Of a DNA stretch of 25,158 nucleotides, positions 11,901-17,011 are shown one piece after another. The stretch is from positions 263,507 through 288,664 of the forward strand of contig CAJNDS010002762.1 of NCBI GenBank assembly GCA_905221605.1, written 5' to 3'. Within the stretch, counting starts at the first letter, position 1, and the number at the start of each line of letters is the position of its first letter. The position numbers were made by a program, and so were the translations under genes. Source of the stretch: Symbiodinium natans. Taxonomy: Eukaryota > Sar > Dinophyceae > Suessiales > Symbiodiniaceae. The notes under the pieces are model-generated. The model had not been told where the DNA came from. It saw only the letters and a program-made list of their open reading frames with translations, and made no database searches.

Positions 11901-13829
11901 AACCACCTCTGTATCATCGGCTCCTGGCGCATCCTTTGTTTTCACCTTTGAGTCACACTGCTCGTCCTGCTCCACGAGTCCCACAAGCTCATCTTTTTTG
12001 TGCTCCTGGACTTCAGGACCTCTCTTTTTCTCCGCCAAAGGCTTTGCCTCATCTGCTGTAATTCGCTCGGTGTCGACTTCCGGCGAACTTCCAGACGGCA
12101 ACACTTCTCCCTTCATGGGAGTGGACCCATCATTGGAGTCCTTTGTCACACCTTCTGCAGCAGGCAAATCTTCCTCCACTGCAGGGCAATTGAGTCGATC
12201 ATCCACGGCAGGCATGCTTTCTTCCACCGCAGGATCCTTTGGTTCCATGGCCTCCAAAGGAGAATTTCCACCATCATTGACCACAGCTGCCTCATTGGCT
12301 CCGGTGTAGCCCTTGTCATTTCGTTCCTCGCTGCTAACTTCAGGTTGCACCAGTGCGTCCACCTGTGAACCTCCATCATCAGCTGCTGCGGAGACCTGCG
12401 CCCCATTGTTGCAGTCGCCCGTGGAACGTAACGCCATATGCACCTCAACCCGTGCTTCCTTCGCACTCCAGGTAATATCTGGCGCATCGACCCGCGCATC
12501 ATTGGCGCTCCAGGCCTCATTTTTCAGATCTTCTGTGTCTCCAGCTATTCCAGAAGCTTCTTTTTCCCTTTGAATGGCAGGAACCTTGGCACCAAACGAA
12601 GAGACCTCCTCAGTCGCAACACACGACCTTTTCCCTCCGTCTTCCAAATCTCCAGGACCACATTCCCGAACGACAGGTACCACATCCACCACTCGATCTT
12701 CTGCAGCCGACACAGTTCCGATCTCCACATTGGGAATCTTTTCTTCTGGACCTACCGATTCCACCGCTGCCACACCCTCAGAAAGTGCTCCCATTCCTTC
12801 CCGATCCAGATGTTGAGCTCCAGCGATGTCTGTTCGGTTTCCAGGAATCTCCTCCTCATCAGGAGAACCCGAGGTCGGGGCGTCACCACCAGCCCTAGGA
12901 CCGCTATCCCTGATAGTAGAGGAAAAATCTTTTTCACCTAAACTATTTACACTACCCTGGAATGCCCTCGTAGACTCAGTCTTCGGAGTAGAGGATGAAG
13001 AATCCAGTGCCGCCTCCATTTCCAGCTCATTGCCCGAAGGAGACCCAACCACCTCGTCACTCTTCATCTTTTCACCTACCACCGGCAATGTCCACTTGCT
13101 TTCCTGCGTATCCAGGCAGTAATAATATTGTCTCCCATCTTCATAGAGGTGCCATTCCCACGTTGTTACATCGCACGCTTTGATCAGATGCTCGTCTTTC
13201 TGAAAACCATCCCTTTCAGAGACCTGTCGCATCTCGTCCTCTTCTTCGGACAACTGTCGCAACCTCTCAGCCTCCATCTGTAGGATCTCCTCCTCCCCCA
13301 TGGCGTATCCAGCAGCAGGTGCAGCTTCAAAGCTGTCCGCACCCTTCTGTTCATGACCGCTTCCACCACCTTGGGAACTCGAAGATGGACCCCTTTTGAT
13401 CTTGTTCAGAGGCCTCCGGGCCGCTTGCAGCACTTCTCCAATCAGATCGGTCTGAGACTCTTGGTCTACCATTCGACCCGAAGTCGAAGACGACGGCTGA
13501 TACCCGTGTTTGTGCAACACTCGTAAAACAGTCACCTCCATTTCACGATCTATACCACCAGTCGCGTCCCAGTTCCTTTTCTCACCAGGCTTTGGCGATA
13601 CAGAAACAGCACGTCCTTCAGCTTCAGCATTGCTAACCATATCCCTATTGGGATTCATACCCACATTGGGGCTTTCTGCAACCAAGGCCTCTTCCAGATG
13701 TTCTTCAGCGCCGGGAATCACCTCTTCCAACACCGATCTTTCACCCAGAGACTCAGCTGCACCATTTCCAGCTCCACCATCTTGTCCACCATCCGAGGCA
13801 AGTTGGAGCCATCGCTTCGGAGAAGGCAT
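5994..13829 (-). CDS. Giant Gag-like RNA-binding polyprotein of the retrotransposon (2611 aa)
   Basis: This is a single uninterrupted frame filling nearly the whole element. I start at the ATG at 13829-13827. The open frame extends upstream only to a GTG at 13862, preceded at once by TAA, so an ATG start gives 2611 residues; the stop is TGA. Order, numbered from this ATG: WW-like motif 222-250; long acidic, probably disordered region to about 655; S1-like fold 664-727; Trp-rich stretch 744-774; MLLE/PABC domain 797-857; CCCH fingers 973-991, 1066-1084 and 1117-1137; SAM-like segment 1236-1294; basic Arg/Ser-rich 1389-1434; unassigned globular region 1640-1914; CCCH fingers 2200-2220, 2232-2251 and 2258-2277; helical 2330-2415; Lys-rich tail with KKKVKKKRK near 2459. 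No CCHC knuckle, protease, integrase or polymerase is seen. A role in binding and packaging element RNA is inferred from position and domains. A captured host RNA-binding gene is the main alternative. Confidence 0.88.
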   Translation of the reverse strand: MPSPKRWLQLASDGGQDGGAGNGAAESLGERSVLEEVIPGAEEHLEEALVAESPNVGMNPNRDMVSNAEAEGRAVSVSPKPGEKRNWDATGGIDREMEVTVLRVLHKHGYQPSSSTSGRMVDQESQTDLIGEVLQAARRPLNKIKRGPSSSSQGGGSGHEQKGADSFEAAPAAGYAMGEEEILQMEAERLRQLSEEEDEMRQVSERDGFQKDEHLIKACDVTTWEWHLYEDGRQYYYCLDTQESKWTLPVVGEKMKSDEVVGSPSGNELEMEAALDSSSSTPKTESTRAFQGSVNSLGEKDFSSTIRDSGPRAGGDAPTSGSPDEEEIPGNRTDIAGAQHLDREGMGALSEGVAAVESVGPEEKIPNVEIGTVSAAEDRVVDVVPVVRECGPGDLEDGGKRSCVATEEVSSFGAKVPAIQREKEASGIAGDTEDLKNEAWSANDARVDAPDITWSAKEARVEVHMALRSTGDCNNGAQVSAAADDGGSQVDALVQPEVSSEERNDKGYTGANEAAVVNDGGNSPLEAMEPKDPAVEESMPAVDDRLNCPAVEEDLPAAEGVTKDSNDGSTPMKGEVLPSGSSPEVDTERITADEAKPLAEKKRGPEVQEHKKDELVGLVEQDEQCDSKVKTKDAPGADDTEVVSEEQAKKVPRAGALESPGTHCYQEGDEIMGLVRCINGYGAFLDHGDLNVLIPTEGNNTCHFRFGDTVNGTVKLVEDDGTIILDTFLVLEEDVEDSSSTLRKWKPSGWSTWWTNPWYVGQWYRDSNGQWDWKQEEEQSDEELVVQELSSEEREERQLYGEKIYKALLENGNEEEAYVGKITGMLLGRPMEDLQECVADQAFLNAEARRAYGILQNGGWKPDGTESTGLGELTTFSRKQYHNALFELACKKRRFSRPVVGEAVATVLNQGEDEFWNALWLDTKLFLQELDGAVQSMSKRENKPMEAYMDPDQYKKAYMTPKTVLSPGYSKLCKFFNRGRCRNGDECSYEHRRYGEGWPGGGSTDPKNSQEADDEDGNIGDPPTEEGTVDEAQQEREDLAFRAKYNFGKGASKGEPTSGEPKGRLCLYYNQGGCKYGTACRYLHNDDIALEGTWEPGKSWDNASRKSLRDAGFHNCCFDYYLRGRCRKGLNFCKYSHDEMSEERLSLLKHMVQVANQVRFEKERGWEITDRSTFQPPASGGAESSSSSAPKALQMTNVSQKDGEKGTLDEAEADEQKNSVAASTGTQLQNPEEPIENWMARNAHLWVYTPHVSEVMITLGVTNVSDLQEFIFVEDLVDKGINKVTACKILQLVGDVRYRPGGPEKAVPSDASVRVQQSSGNKGTGRAAVRTLTQVREAEDSGAKTMPRGSYRELFDKVRYRDGWTLAQRSPLCVQKLRLVGVGMPPVNPPTKKYRSRSNPVRRGRPLLDKKQVRQVPRSRSQRRVQPAEVVEKPKPLELKPRGGLSYRFSRAWADVVDDDEQAEALVSYAASSSDSSEEETNAVQRLKEIFLQERDSKRTANRGNVPQSGSSGSNDGPKKSVHLGEGRDKASRGETRQEVTSQVFSLPQPSRRAERSQKRARDGSVMVGSLAVGSTDEVLPGQGVAGQVNVSESAQVLPGQEVAGQETAPEGAVQISGEETDQKEGEGGSNDLRGDDAKMLDGGPVRSDLQQLLVKGLLTRIYWKVAVGKLPVGQRDCQKGSNKMDRNLVISMSSEGASEQDENLALEDDADQSMGDGAMVVLVYDPRTLIQSPTTDWVMRRGLTDRSVWPAMAYMAQRICAEMVQVDEMNAQLGTGALLFQRRDQGHYTDLHHSFHENPCLSAVGNYPLSVMGALLSPGLEGEFKNTDKFGTAMEAIAYDWSRSPGMEVHIELMARVAKMVHPFLNLGAQGSVMISEFLWQRGRARLMEFLQAATCADQLEALWRRMDDDADEEVDPSTAVLEVFGPEGAVLDQGNNESLIPIEDAGGEISGDTGGDGKAPEVSPEEETSSGSSRLADTRIFLWSVYSRVASNFSMQDRTTGKIFDSTKGYPGEGPNNDDNPSSKGNLPWISEDYLDEVVSKKMERSSDMDGFVPGSEGPLEKVEVENVTASKILMALWKKGHRVGYRRLCRLNASGCKVGAMKRPIKRVQKIGTRKAFMKMFNVFGSSQHGSGVGGKPIMKVVGPRPGFPAVLQAPNTDSTSGEGSSPQVHGNVHVEHNRPMDRYEAERLEKRKKGFCYWFGRGKDRCKFGDDCKFIHSEDDVVLHSYWCKYYVAGRECFAGKDCEFSHDATGVRCVQFARSGKCRFGDRCVFEHGVPLEKQRPRSPRTPPRDGPRKKSGANGGEKEISPEQFDDDEEDFMVYDEETKMTELLMEAISFLSGGKPDLARAEADPLFKLLKFTGDADQMDQVWVSWTTEMLSVLELLEVVKSYEVSLAEVEEWVNDLRIWYERANLGEEKDPKRGKKRSLERESSKDIPAETGVVETSETEVAVEEEKKKVKKKRKAAAIEDPYTLMVPKPKKMPTIIEKGGSTSNVVASAVEKSSKTRTKSNVGGKTKKREKSQSPKKEEVVMVQDPEEKDRPSDADAPGSATANEELGQSCQAIEDAKREGLVSSIQRGVQDPVLTVSDLEYILLQLHLKIANNRKKK
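6999..7232 (-). other. Second cluster of three CCCH zinc fingers
   Basis: Three fingers are closely packed at residues 2200-2220 (C-x9-C-x5-C-x3-H), 2232-2251 (C-x8-C-x5-C-x3-H) and 2258-2277 (C-x8-C-x5-C-x3-H, ending GDRCVFEH). Short linkers suggest one RNA-binding unit, unlike the spread-out first cluster. A basic Pro/Arg stretch and an acidic segment follow. Confidence 0.85.
8088..8912 (-). other. Unassigned globular region of the retroelement ORF
   Basis: Residues 1640-1914 are low in charge runs and rich in Trp, Tyr, Met and Leu, unlike the flanking disordered parts. Readable helices include WPAMAYMAQRICAEMVQ and a segment ending RARLMEFLQAA. It may be the capsid-like assembly domain expected in a Gag protein, but I recognise no family. 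Confidence 0.45.
9948..10124 (-). other. SAM-like helical segment
   Basis: Residues 1236-1294 begin ENWMARNAHLW, run through LGVTNVSDLQEF and VEDLVDKGI, and end in a helix KVTACKILQLV. The spacing of Trp, the DL-x-x-GI turn and the KIL helix recalls sterile-alpha-motif domains. The match is by pattern only. Confidence 0.4.
10419..10913 (-). other. First cluster of three CCCH zinc fingers
   Basis: Finger 1 (973-991) and finger 2 (1066-1084) are C-x7-C-x5-C-x3-H. Finger 3 (1117-1137) is C-x8-C-x6-C-x3-H. Each carries the aromatic and R/K-x-G spacing typical of RNA-binding CCCH fingers (for example KFFNRGRCRNGDECSYEH). Linkers are acidic and Gly-rich. Confidence 0.85.
11259..11441 (-). other. 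MLLE (PABC) domain in the retroelement ORF
   Basis: Residues 797-857 begin LYGEKIYKAL and contain the hallmark KITGMLL at 821-827, followed by an acidic helix and a final helix ending in AYGIL. The same order (LGERLY.., GKITGMLLE, then two helices) defines the C-terminal domain of poly(A)-binding protein, which captures PAM2 peptides of translation and deadenylation factors. I did not find a PAM2 motif in the same ORF. Confidence 0.78.
11649..11840 (-). other. S1-like RNA-binding domain in the retroelement ORF
   Basis: Residues 664-727 read like an S1/OB fold. A first strand EGDEIMGLVRCI leads to the signature GYGAFLD, then FGDTVNGTV, and a closing acidic-Gly turn with the strand TIILDT. S1 domains bind single-stranded RNA. 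A Trp-rich stretch (WSTWWTNPWY) follows directly. Confidence 0.65.
13080..13166 (-). other. WW-like domain in the retroelement ORF
   Basis: Residues 222-250 hold a Trp-x-Trp start, an acidic-Gly turn (EDGRQ), the aromatic run YYYC, and a second Trp followed by T-L-P (KWTLP). This is the WW-domain pattern of two Trp about 20 residues apart and a closing Pro. WW domains bind proline-rich peptides. It sits between a charged helix and an acidic disordered region. Confidence 0.65.
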
Positions 13830-13883
13830 TGCTTCTTGATCCCAAAAACCTTGAAAGAACACTTAACCGCAGGGAACCTAATT
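13830..13883 (-). other. 5' leader of the retroelement ORF
   Basis: This short leader lies between the primer-binding site and the first ATG. It contains an in-frame TAA directly upstream of the GTG at 13862. The ATG context is gaagcaATGc, with a purine at -3. No upstream ATG was seen on the sense strand in this leader. Confidence 0.7.
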
Positions 13884-13896
13884 TGGGCTCATAACC
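13884..13896 (-). promoter_or_regulatory. Primer-binding site for initiator tRNA-Met anticodon arm
   Basis: The sense strand GGTTATGAGCCCA begins at the first base after the 5' LTR. The plus strand reads TGGGCTCATAACC, the anticodon stem and loop of eukaryotic initiator tRNA-Met with its CAT anticodon in the middle. Drosophila copia and related Ty1/copia elements use a cleaved half of this tRNA as primer at a site of the same form. It is the main evidence for a copia-type element. Confidence 0.85.
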
Positions 13897-14175
13897 TACG
13901 GGGGGACAACCAAGGAAGGAAATCAACTCCCCTAATCGCCCTGAACTTATATTTCCCAGATCGAACCAAGAAACAACCAAGAACACGGATAAGAGCAACA
14001 AGGAAGGGGCACCCTTACACAAGTAGAGGGGCACTAACCCAACCCTCACTCCCAAACACGGACTTTTTTCTTTGGACGGGCTGGCCATCCTTGAGCCAAA
14101 CATAGTTTACGGGTTCATTAACCCTTTCAACTTCCAACACTAACTCCTTTCTACAATACCAATTGCAGCTCCGCA
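13897..14175 (-). repeat. 5' LTR of the retrotransposon
   Basis: This 279-bp copy shows no difference from 5345-5623. It starts TG and ends TA on the sense strand, and would hold the promoter. Sixty-three bases precede the spliced-leader-like motif. A TATA-like aaatata occurs further downstream, which I do not call as a promoter because dinoflagellate promoters generally lack TATA boxes. Its inner end abuts the primer-binding site and its outer end the CCCTA duplication. Confidence 0.93.
14090..14112 (-). promoter_or_regulatory. Spliced-leader-like sequence in the 5' LTR
   Basis: On the sense strand CCGTA, seven bases (AACTATG), then TTTGGCTCAAG. The dinoflagellate spliced leader has CCGTA, five bases (GCCAT), then TTTGGCTCAAG, preceded by one variable base. 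Sixteen of 21 leader positions match in order, including the 11 bases at the splice junction end. It lies 63 bases into the LTR, where a transcription start could fall. It could be a relic of a trans-spliced transcript or a built-in leader mimic. Confidence 0.6.
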
Positions 14176-14180
14176 CCCTA
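14176..14180. repeat. Target-site duplication CCCTA (right copy)
   Basis: The bases cccta directly follow the outer end of the 5' LTR and match 5340-5344. They continue in phase into the telomeric array. Confidence 0.8.
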
Positions 14181-14236
14181 AACCCTAAACCCTAAACCCT
14201 AAACCCTAAACCCTAAACCCTAAACCCTAAACCCTA
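14176..14236 (-). repeat. Interstitial telomeric array, (CCCTAAA) about 8.7 copies
   Basis: There are eight perfect CCCTAAA units plus CCCTA, ending at ccctacacc. The C-rich strand is on plus, opposite to the array at 3043-3218. The first five bases double as the right target-site duplication. Together with 5334-5344 it forms the array that received the retrotransposon. Confidence 0.93.
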
Positions 14237-14489
14237 CACCAGTAGGATGTGGTCGGGTTTGGGGTCTCAACCGAGTGTCTCTCTGAGATGGCGGGCGTCA
14301 AAGTTGGAGACACCAATCTCCTTCCCAAGGGTTTAGGGTTTAGGTTTGAGGGCGGTGCGCTGTGGGGCCTGTGTTTTTCTTTAGTGTTTTTGCAGGGCAC
14401 AAGTGTTTATAAAGCAGGTGTGCATGCACATGACACTCTTTATCCTGGATACTCTATATTTACAAGCACGCGGTCATACACAGGATAAT
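14237..14489. other. Spacer with short telomere-like motif and a 25-nt repeated motif
   Basis: Two TTTAGGG-like units with the G strand on plus (gggtttagggtttagg) lie at about 14329-14344, opposite in orientation to the array just to the left. The 25 bases at 14354-14378 (ggtgcgctgtgg... ending in gtttttt-like T run) recur inverted at 25113-25137. No gene is visible. Confidence 0.6.
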
Positions 14490-15295
14490 TATTTAAAGCC
14501 TTTAAATTCCTTTAAAACCTTTAAAATTTAATTGGAGAGGCCTTCAATTAAATTTAAAGGGGAGGGGCCCCCTTTAAAATCTTTAAAATCTCCCTTTAAA
14601 TTTAAATGGTTTTAACGGTCTTAAAGCCCTTAAATTCCTTTAAAACCTGTAAAATTTATTTGGGGAGGCCCCCAATTGAATTTTAAAGGGGACGGGCCCC
14701 CTTTAAAATCTTTAAAATCTTTAAAATTTACTTGGACCTCCATTTAAATTTTCAAGGTTTTAACTGTTTTTAAAGCCTTTAAAAAACCTTTAAAACCTTG
14801 AAAATTTAAATGGAGGTCCAAATAAATTTTAAAGGTTTTAAAGATTTTAAAGGGGGCCCACCCTCTGTAAAATTTAATTGAGGGCCTCCCAAGTAAATTT
14901 TATAAAGGAATTTAAAGGCTTTAAAACCTTTAAAACCATTTAAATTTAAATGGAGGTCCAATTAAATTCAAAGATGTTAAAGATTTTGAAGGGGGGGCCC
15001 GCCCCTTTAAAATTTAATTGAGGGCCTCCCCAAGTAAATTTTAAAGGTTTTAAAGGAATTTAAAGGCTGTAAAACCTCTAAAACCATGTAAATTTAAATG
15101 GAGGTCCAATTAAATTTTAAAGATTTTGAAGATTTTAATGATTTTAAAGATTTTAAAGGGGGCCCGCGCTCTTTAAAATTTAATTGGACCTCCATTTAAA
15201 TTTTAAAGGTTTTAAAGGAATGTAAAGGCTTTAAAACCTTTAAAACCTTTAAAATTTCAATGGAGTTCCAATTAAATTTTAAAGATTTTATATCC
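14490..15295. repeat. AT-rich imperfect inverted repeat (TTTAAA-type, with G/C islands)
   Basis: The sequence is built from variants of atttaaatggaggtccaa, ttttaaaggttttaaag and aagggggcccgcccc. Left of about 14776 these appear in one orientation and right of it in the reverse complement: atttaaattttcaagg at 14742-14757 pairs with ccttgaaaatttaaat at 14796-14811. The flanking ggggccccctttaaaat and attttaaagggggccc blocks also pair outward to roughly 14500 and 15070. Further copies of the right-hand orientation continue to about 15295. No coding potential is seen. Confidence 0.75.
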
Positions 15296-15308
15296 AGGCA
15301 TCTGGGCG

Positions 15309-15420
15309 AGGAGGGGGGGGGGGGGGGGGGGGGGGGGGGAGGGGGGGGGAGGGGGGGAGGGGGGGAGGGGGTGGGGGGGGGGGAGGGGGGGGGGGGGGGG
15401 GAGGGGGGGGGGTGGGGGGG
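15309..15420 (+). repeat. Poly-G tract, about 110 bp
   Basis: Almost pure G on the plus strand, broken only by single A or T bases. It could form G-quadruplexes or an R-loop, and its exact length is unreliable in any assembly. The long Gly or Pro frames across it are composition artefacts. Confidence 0.9.
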
Positions 15421-15460
15421 TCTTGGGTGTTGGTTCTCCACCGCACCCCCTCAACACCAA

Positions 15461-15484
15461 ACCCCCCCCCACCACCCCCCCCCC
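15461..15484 (-). repeat. C-rich tract
   Basis: A short run of C broken by cacca follows the poly-G tract and leads into a fold-back element end. Similar C tracts follow the two complete fold-back copies near 22100 and 24684. Confidence 0.7.
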
Positions 15485-15492
15485 GTGGCCGG

Positions 15493-15519
15493 CTTAAATA
15501 GGGTTTATTTGGAAGCTGG
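15493..15519 (-). mobile_element. Isolated end of the fold-back element
   Basis: Here cttaaatagggt then tatttggaagctgg match the reverse complement of the right end of the 103-bp fold-back element (22071-22093), with one T for C change. The interior that follows is diverged and no second terminus was found, so this is a degenerate or partial copy. Confidence 0.55.
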
Positions 15520-15589
15520 CACTCGGGTTTTATTATTGCCATACACGTTTCCACGAGGTCACGGTCCTGTCACGTCAGTCGTACTATGC

Positions 15590-16810
15590 TGGCCTCAGGG
15601 ATAAGAACCAAGGTAGGACGAACATGTAAGTTCCTTTTCTCTCTTCTCTTTTTCTTTTCAGCAATCTCACTCCCTCTCTGCTTCAGCAAATATAATATAT
15701 ATTTCTTTGTAGTTCCCCCGTTAATTCTCTCAACCTCCTCCTCCTCCTCCTCTTCCAACTTTACGAGACATACCACTCAGAGAAGAAAAGAAACCCCTCT
15801 CGGGCTCTCTTTTTTCTTTCAACGGGCTTGAGGGCAACAGCAAGGGTTTTCCCTGCCCCCACCTCCACGCTGCAAGCTCTCTCTCTCTCTCTCTCTTTCT
15901 CTGTCTCTCTCTCTCTCTCTCTCTCTCCCTCTCTCTCTCTCCCTCTCTCTCTCTCGTATGTCTCGTAGGACTGGTACGGGAGGGAGGGTGAGAGGATGAA
16001 AAGGAAGAACTACCAAGAGAGAGATTTGAAGAAGGAGAGGGGGAGGAGACAAGGCGAGACATTGAGAGAAGCATAGACCGTGTTTCTTTCTTGCTGAAGA
16101 GAAAGAGAAAAGACAAGGCAGAGGAGGAGATTACATCTGCTTTCTACCTTGCTCCTCCCTCTTCTCTTCGCCCCGTCGCTCTTGCTCTCGCTCTTGGTCT
16201 CGTTCTTTCTTTCTCGGTCTCTCTCACACTCTATCTCTCTTTCTCTCTCTCGCTCTCTGGTGGGGAAGAAAGAAGAGTGAGGAGATGGTGAGAACAAGGT
16301 GATGTCCCCCTTTCTCTCCTATGTTCTTGTCTAAACAGAAAACGAGACAAGGGGAAAACCAAGAACGCTCCCACGGTCTATGCTTCTCTCCATGCCTGGC
16401 GTTGTCTCATTCCCTCTCTCCTTCTGCAAATCTTTTGGAAGCTGATGAACGCTTGTTTGTGCGGGCAGGTGCCTCCAGGGGCTGCCTTCATCTCATTCAG
16501 CATTCCCGTACCACTTTGAGAGAAAAAATGAGGAGATAGAGAGAAAGAGAGACAGGGTCAGGGGGCAGAAAAGAGGGGGGCAAGTTCTCTTCATGCCTCG
16601 CCCTGTCTGACTCCCTCTCTGCTTCTTGTAGCTCACCCTCCTCTCCGTCTTCCATTCTACAAGACATGCCGCCCATAAAAGAAAAGAAAAAAGAGAGCGA
16701 CAGAGAGGGAGACAGAACGAGCGAGTGAACCGGAAGAAGAAAGGAACAAGGCAGGAAGACATGCAAACTCCTCTTCTCTCTTCTCTTCTTATCCTTCTCT
16801 TTAAAAAAAC
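15590..16810. repeat. Pyrimidine/purine-rich low-complexity region with CT microsatellite
   Basis: This is strand-biased CT/GA sequence. A CT dinucleotide tract with a few CCC and TTT interruptions fills 15877-15955. Degenerate repeats of tctcattccctctctccttctgc and gacat(a/g)cc(a/g)c recur near 15664, 16408 and 16612, so the region looks like an old, scrambled tandem array. Frames open here are Arg/Glu or Ser/Leu runs from composition. No gene was recognised. Confidence 0.6.
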
Positions 16811-16813
16811 TGA

Positions 16814-17011
16814 TTGGGAGCATAAGCTTTTCCAAAATCTTAGTGGGACGGTGCTTGCGATTTGTCTTTTGGGAGCACAGATTCTTTCAAAATCTTAGGG
16901 GACAGCACTTGCCGATTGTATGTTGGGCACATAACTTCTTGGAGAATCTTAAGGGGACGGACAGTGCTCGCGATTTGTCTGTTGGGAACATAAATTCTCC
17001 AAAAATCTTAG
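16814..17011 (+). repeat. Four-copy tandem repeat, 54-60 bp unit
   Basis: Four units begin ttgggagcataa-like at 16814, 16868, 16922 and 16982. They share a middle of caaaatcttaggggac and an end of gtgcttgcgatttgtc. Divergence between copies is moderate. The array runs straight into the next repeat family. Confidence 0.75.

Larger units (their letters stand above)
5345..14175 (-). mobile_element. Complete non-autonomous Ty1/copia-type LTR retrotransposon, 8.8 kb
   Basis: The sense strand is minus. In order from 14175 down: 5' LTR (279 bp), a 13-nt primer-binding site matching the initiator tRNA-Met anticodon arm directly after the LTR, a 55-nt leader, one 2611-codon ORF, a 358-bp untranslated stretch, a polypurine tract, and a 3' LTR (279 bp). 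LTRs begin TG and end TA on the sense strand. The two copies agree at every base I compared, and CCCTA flanks both ends. No protease, integrase, reverse transcriptase or RNase H motif (for example no YVDD) is visible anywhere inside. The layout resembles Gag-only (TR-GAG type) non-autonomous elements, and mobilisation would need polymerase and integrase from a partner element. The intact ORF and identical LTRs point to recent insertion. The Ty1/copia assignment rests on the primer-binding site and 5-bp duplication, not on any pol gene. Confidence 0.9.

Noticed and set aside
13830-13862. GTG start eleven codons upstream of the chosen ATG
   Set aside because: GTG starts are not usual for nuclear genes, and a TAA directly precedes it; the ATG at 13829 is preferred.
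13943-13957. TATA-like aaatata on the LTR sense strand
   Set aside because: It lies downstream of the likely RNA start and dinoflagellate promoters generally lack TATA boxes.
15196-15604. Poly-Gly and poly-Pro frames over the G tract
   Set aside because: These are pure composition effects of a homopolymer.
15626-15661. GTAAGT...TTTTCAG resembling an intron
   Set aside because: Only 36 bp long and within pyrimidine-rich low-complexity DNA, with no coding exon on either side.
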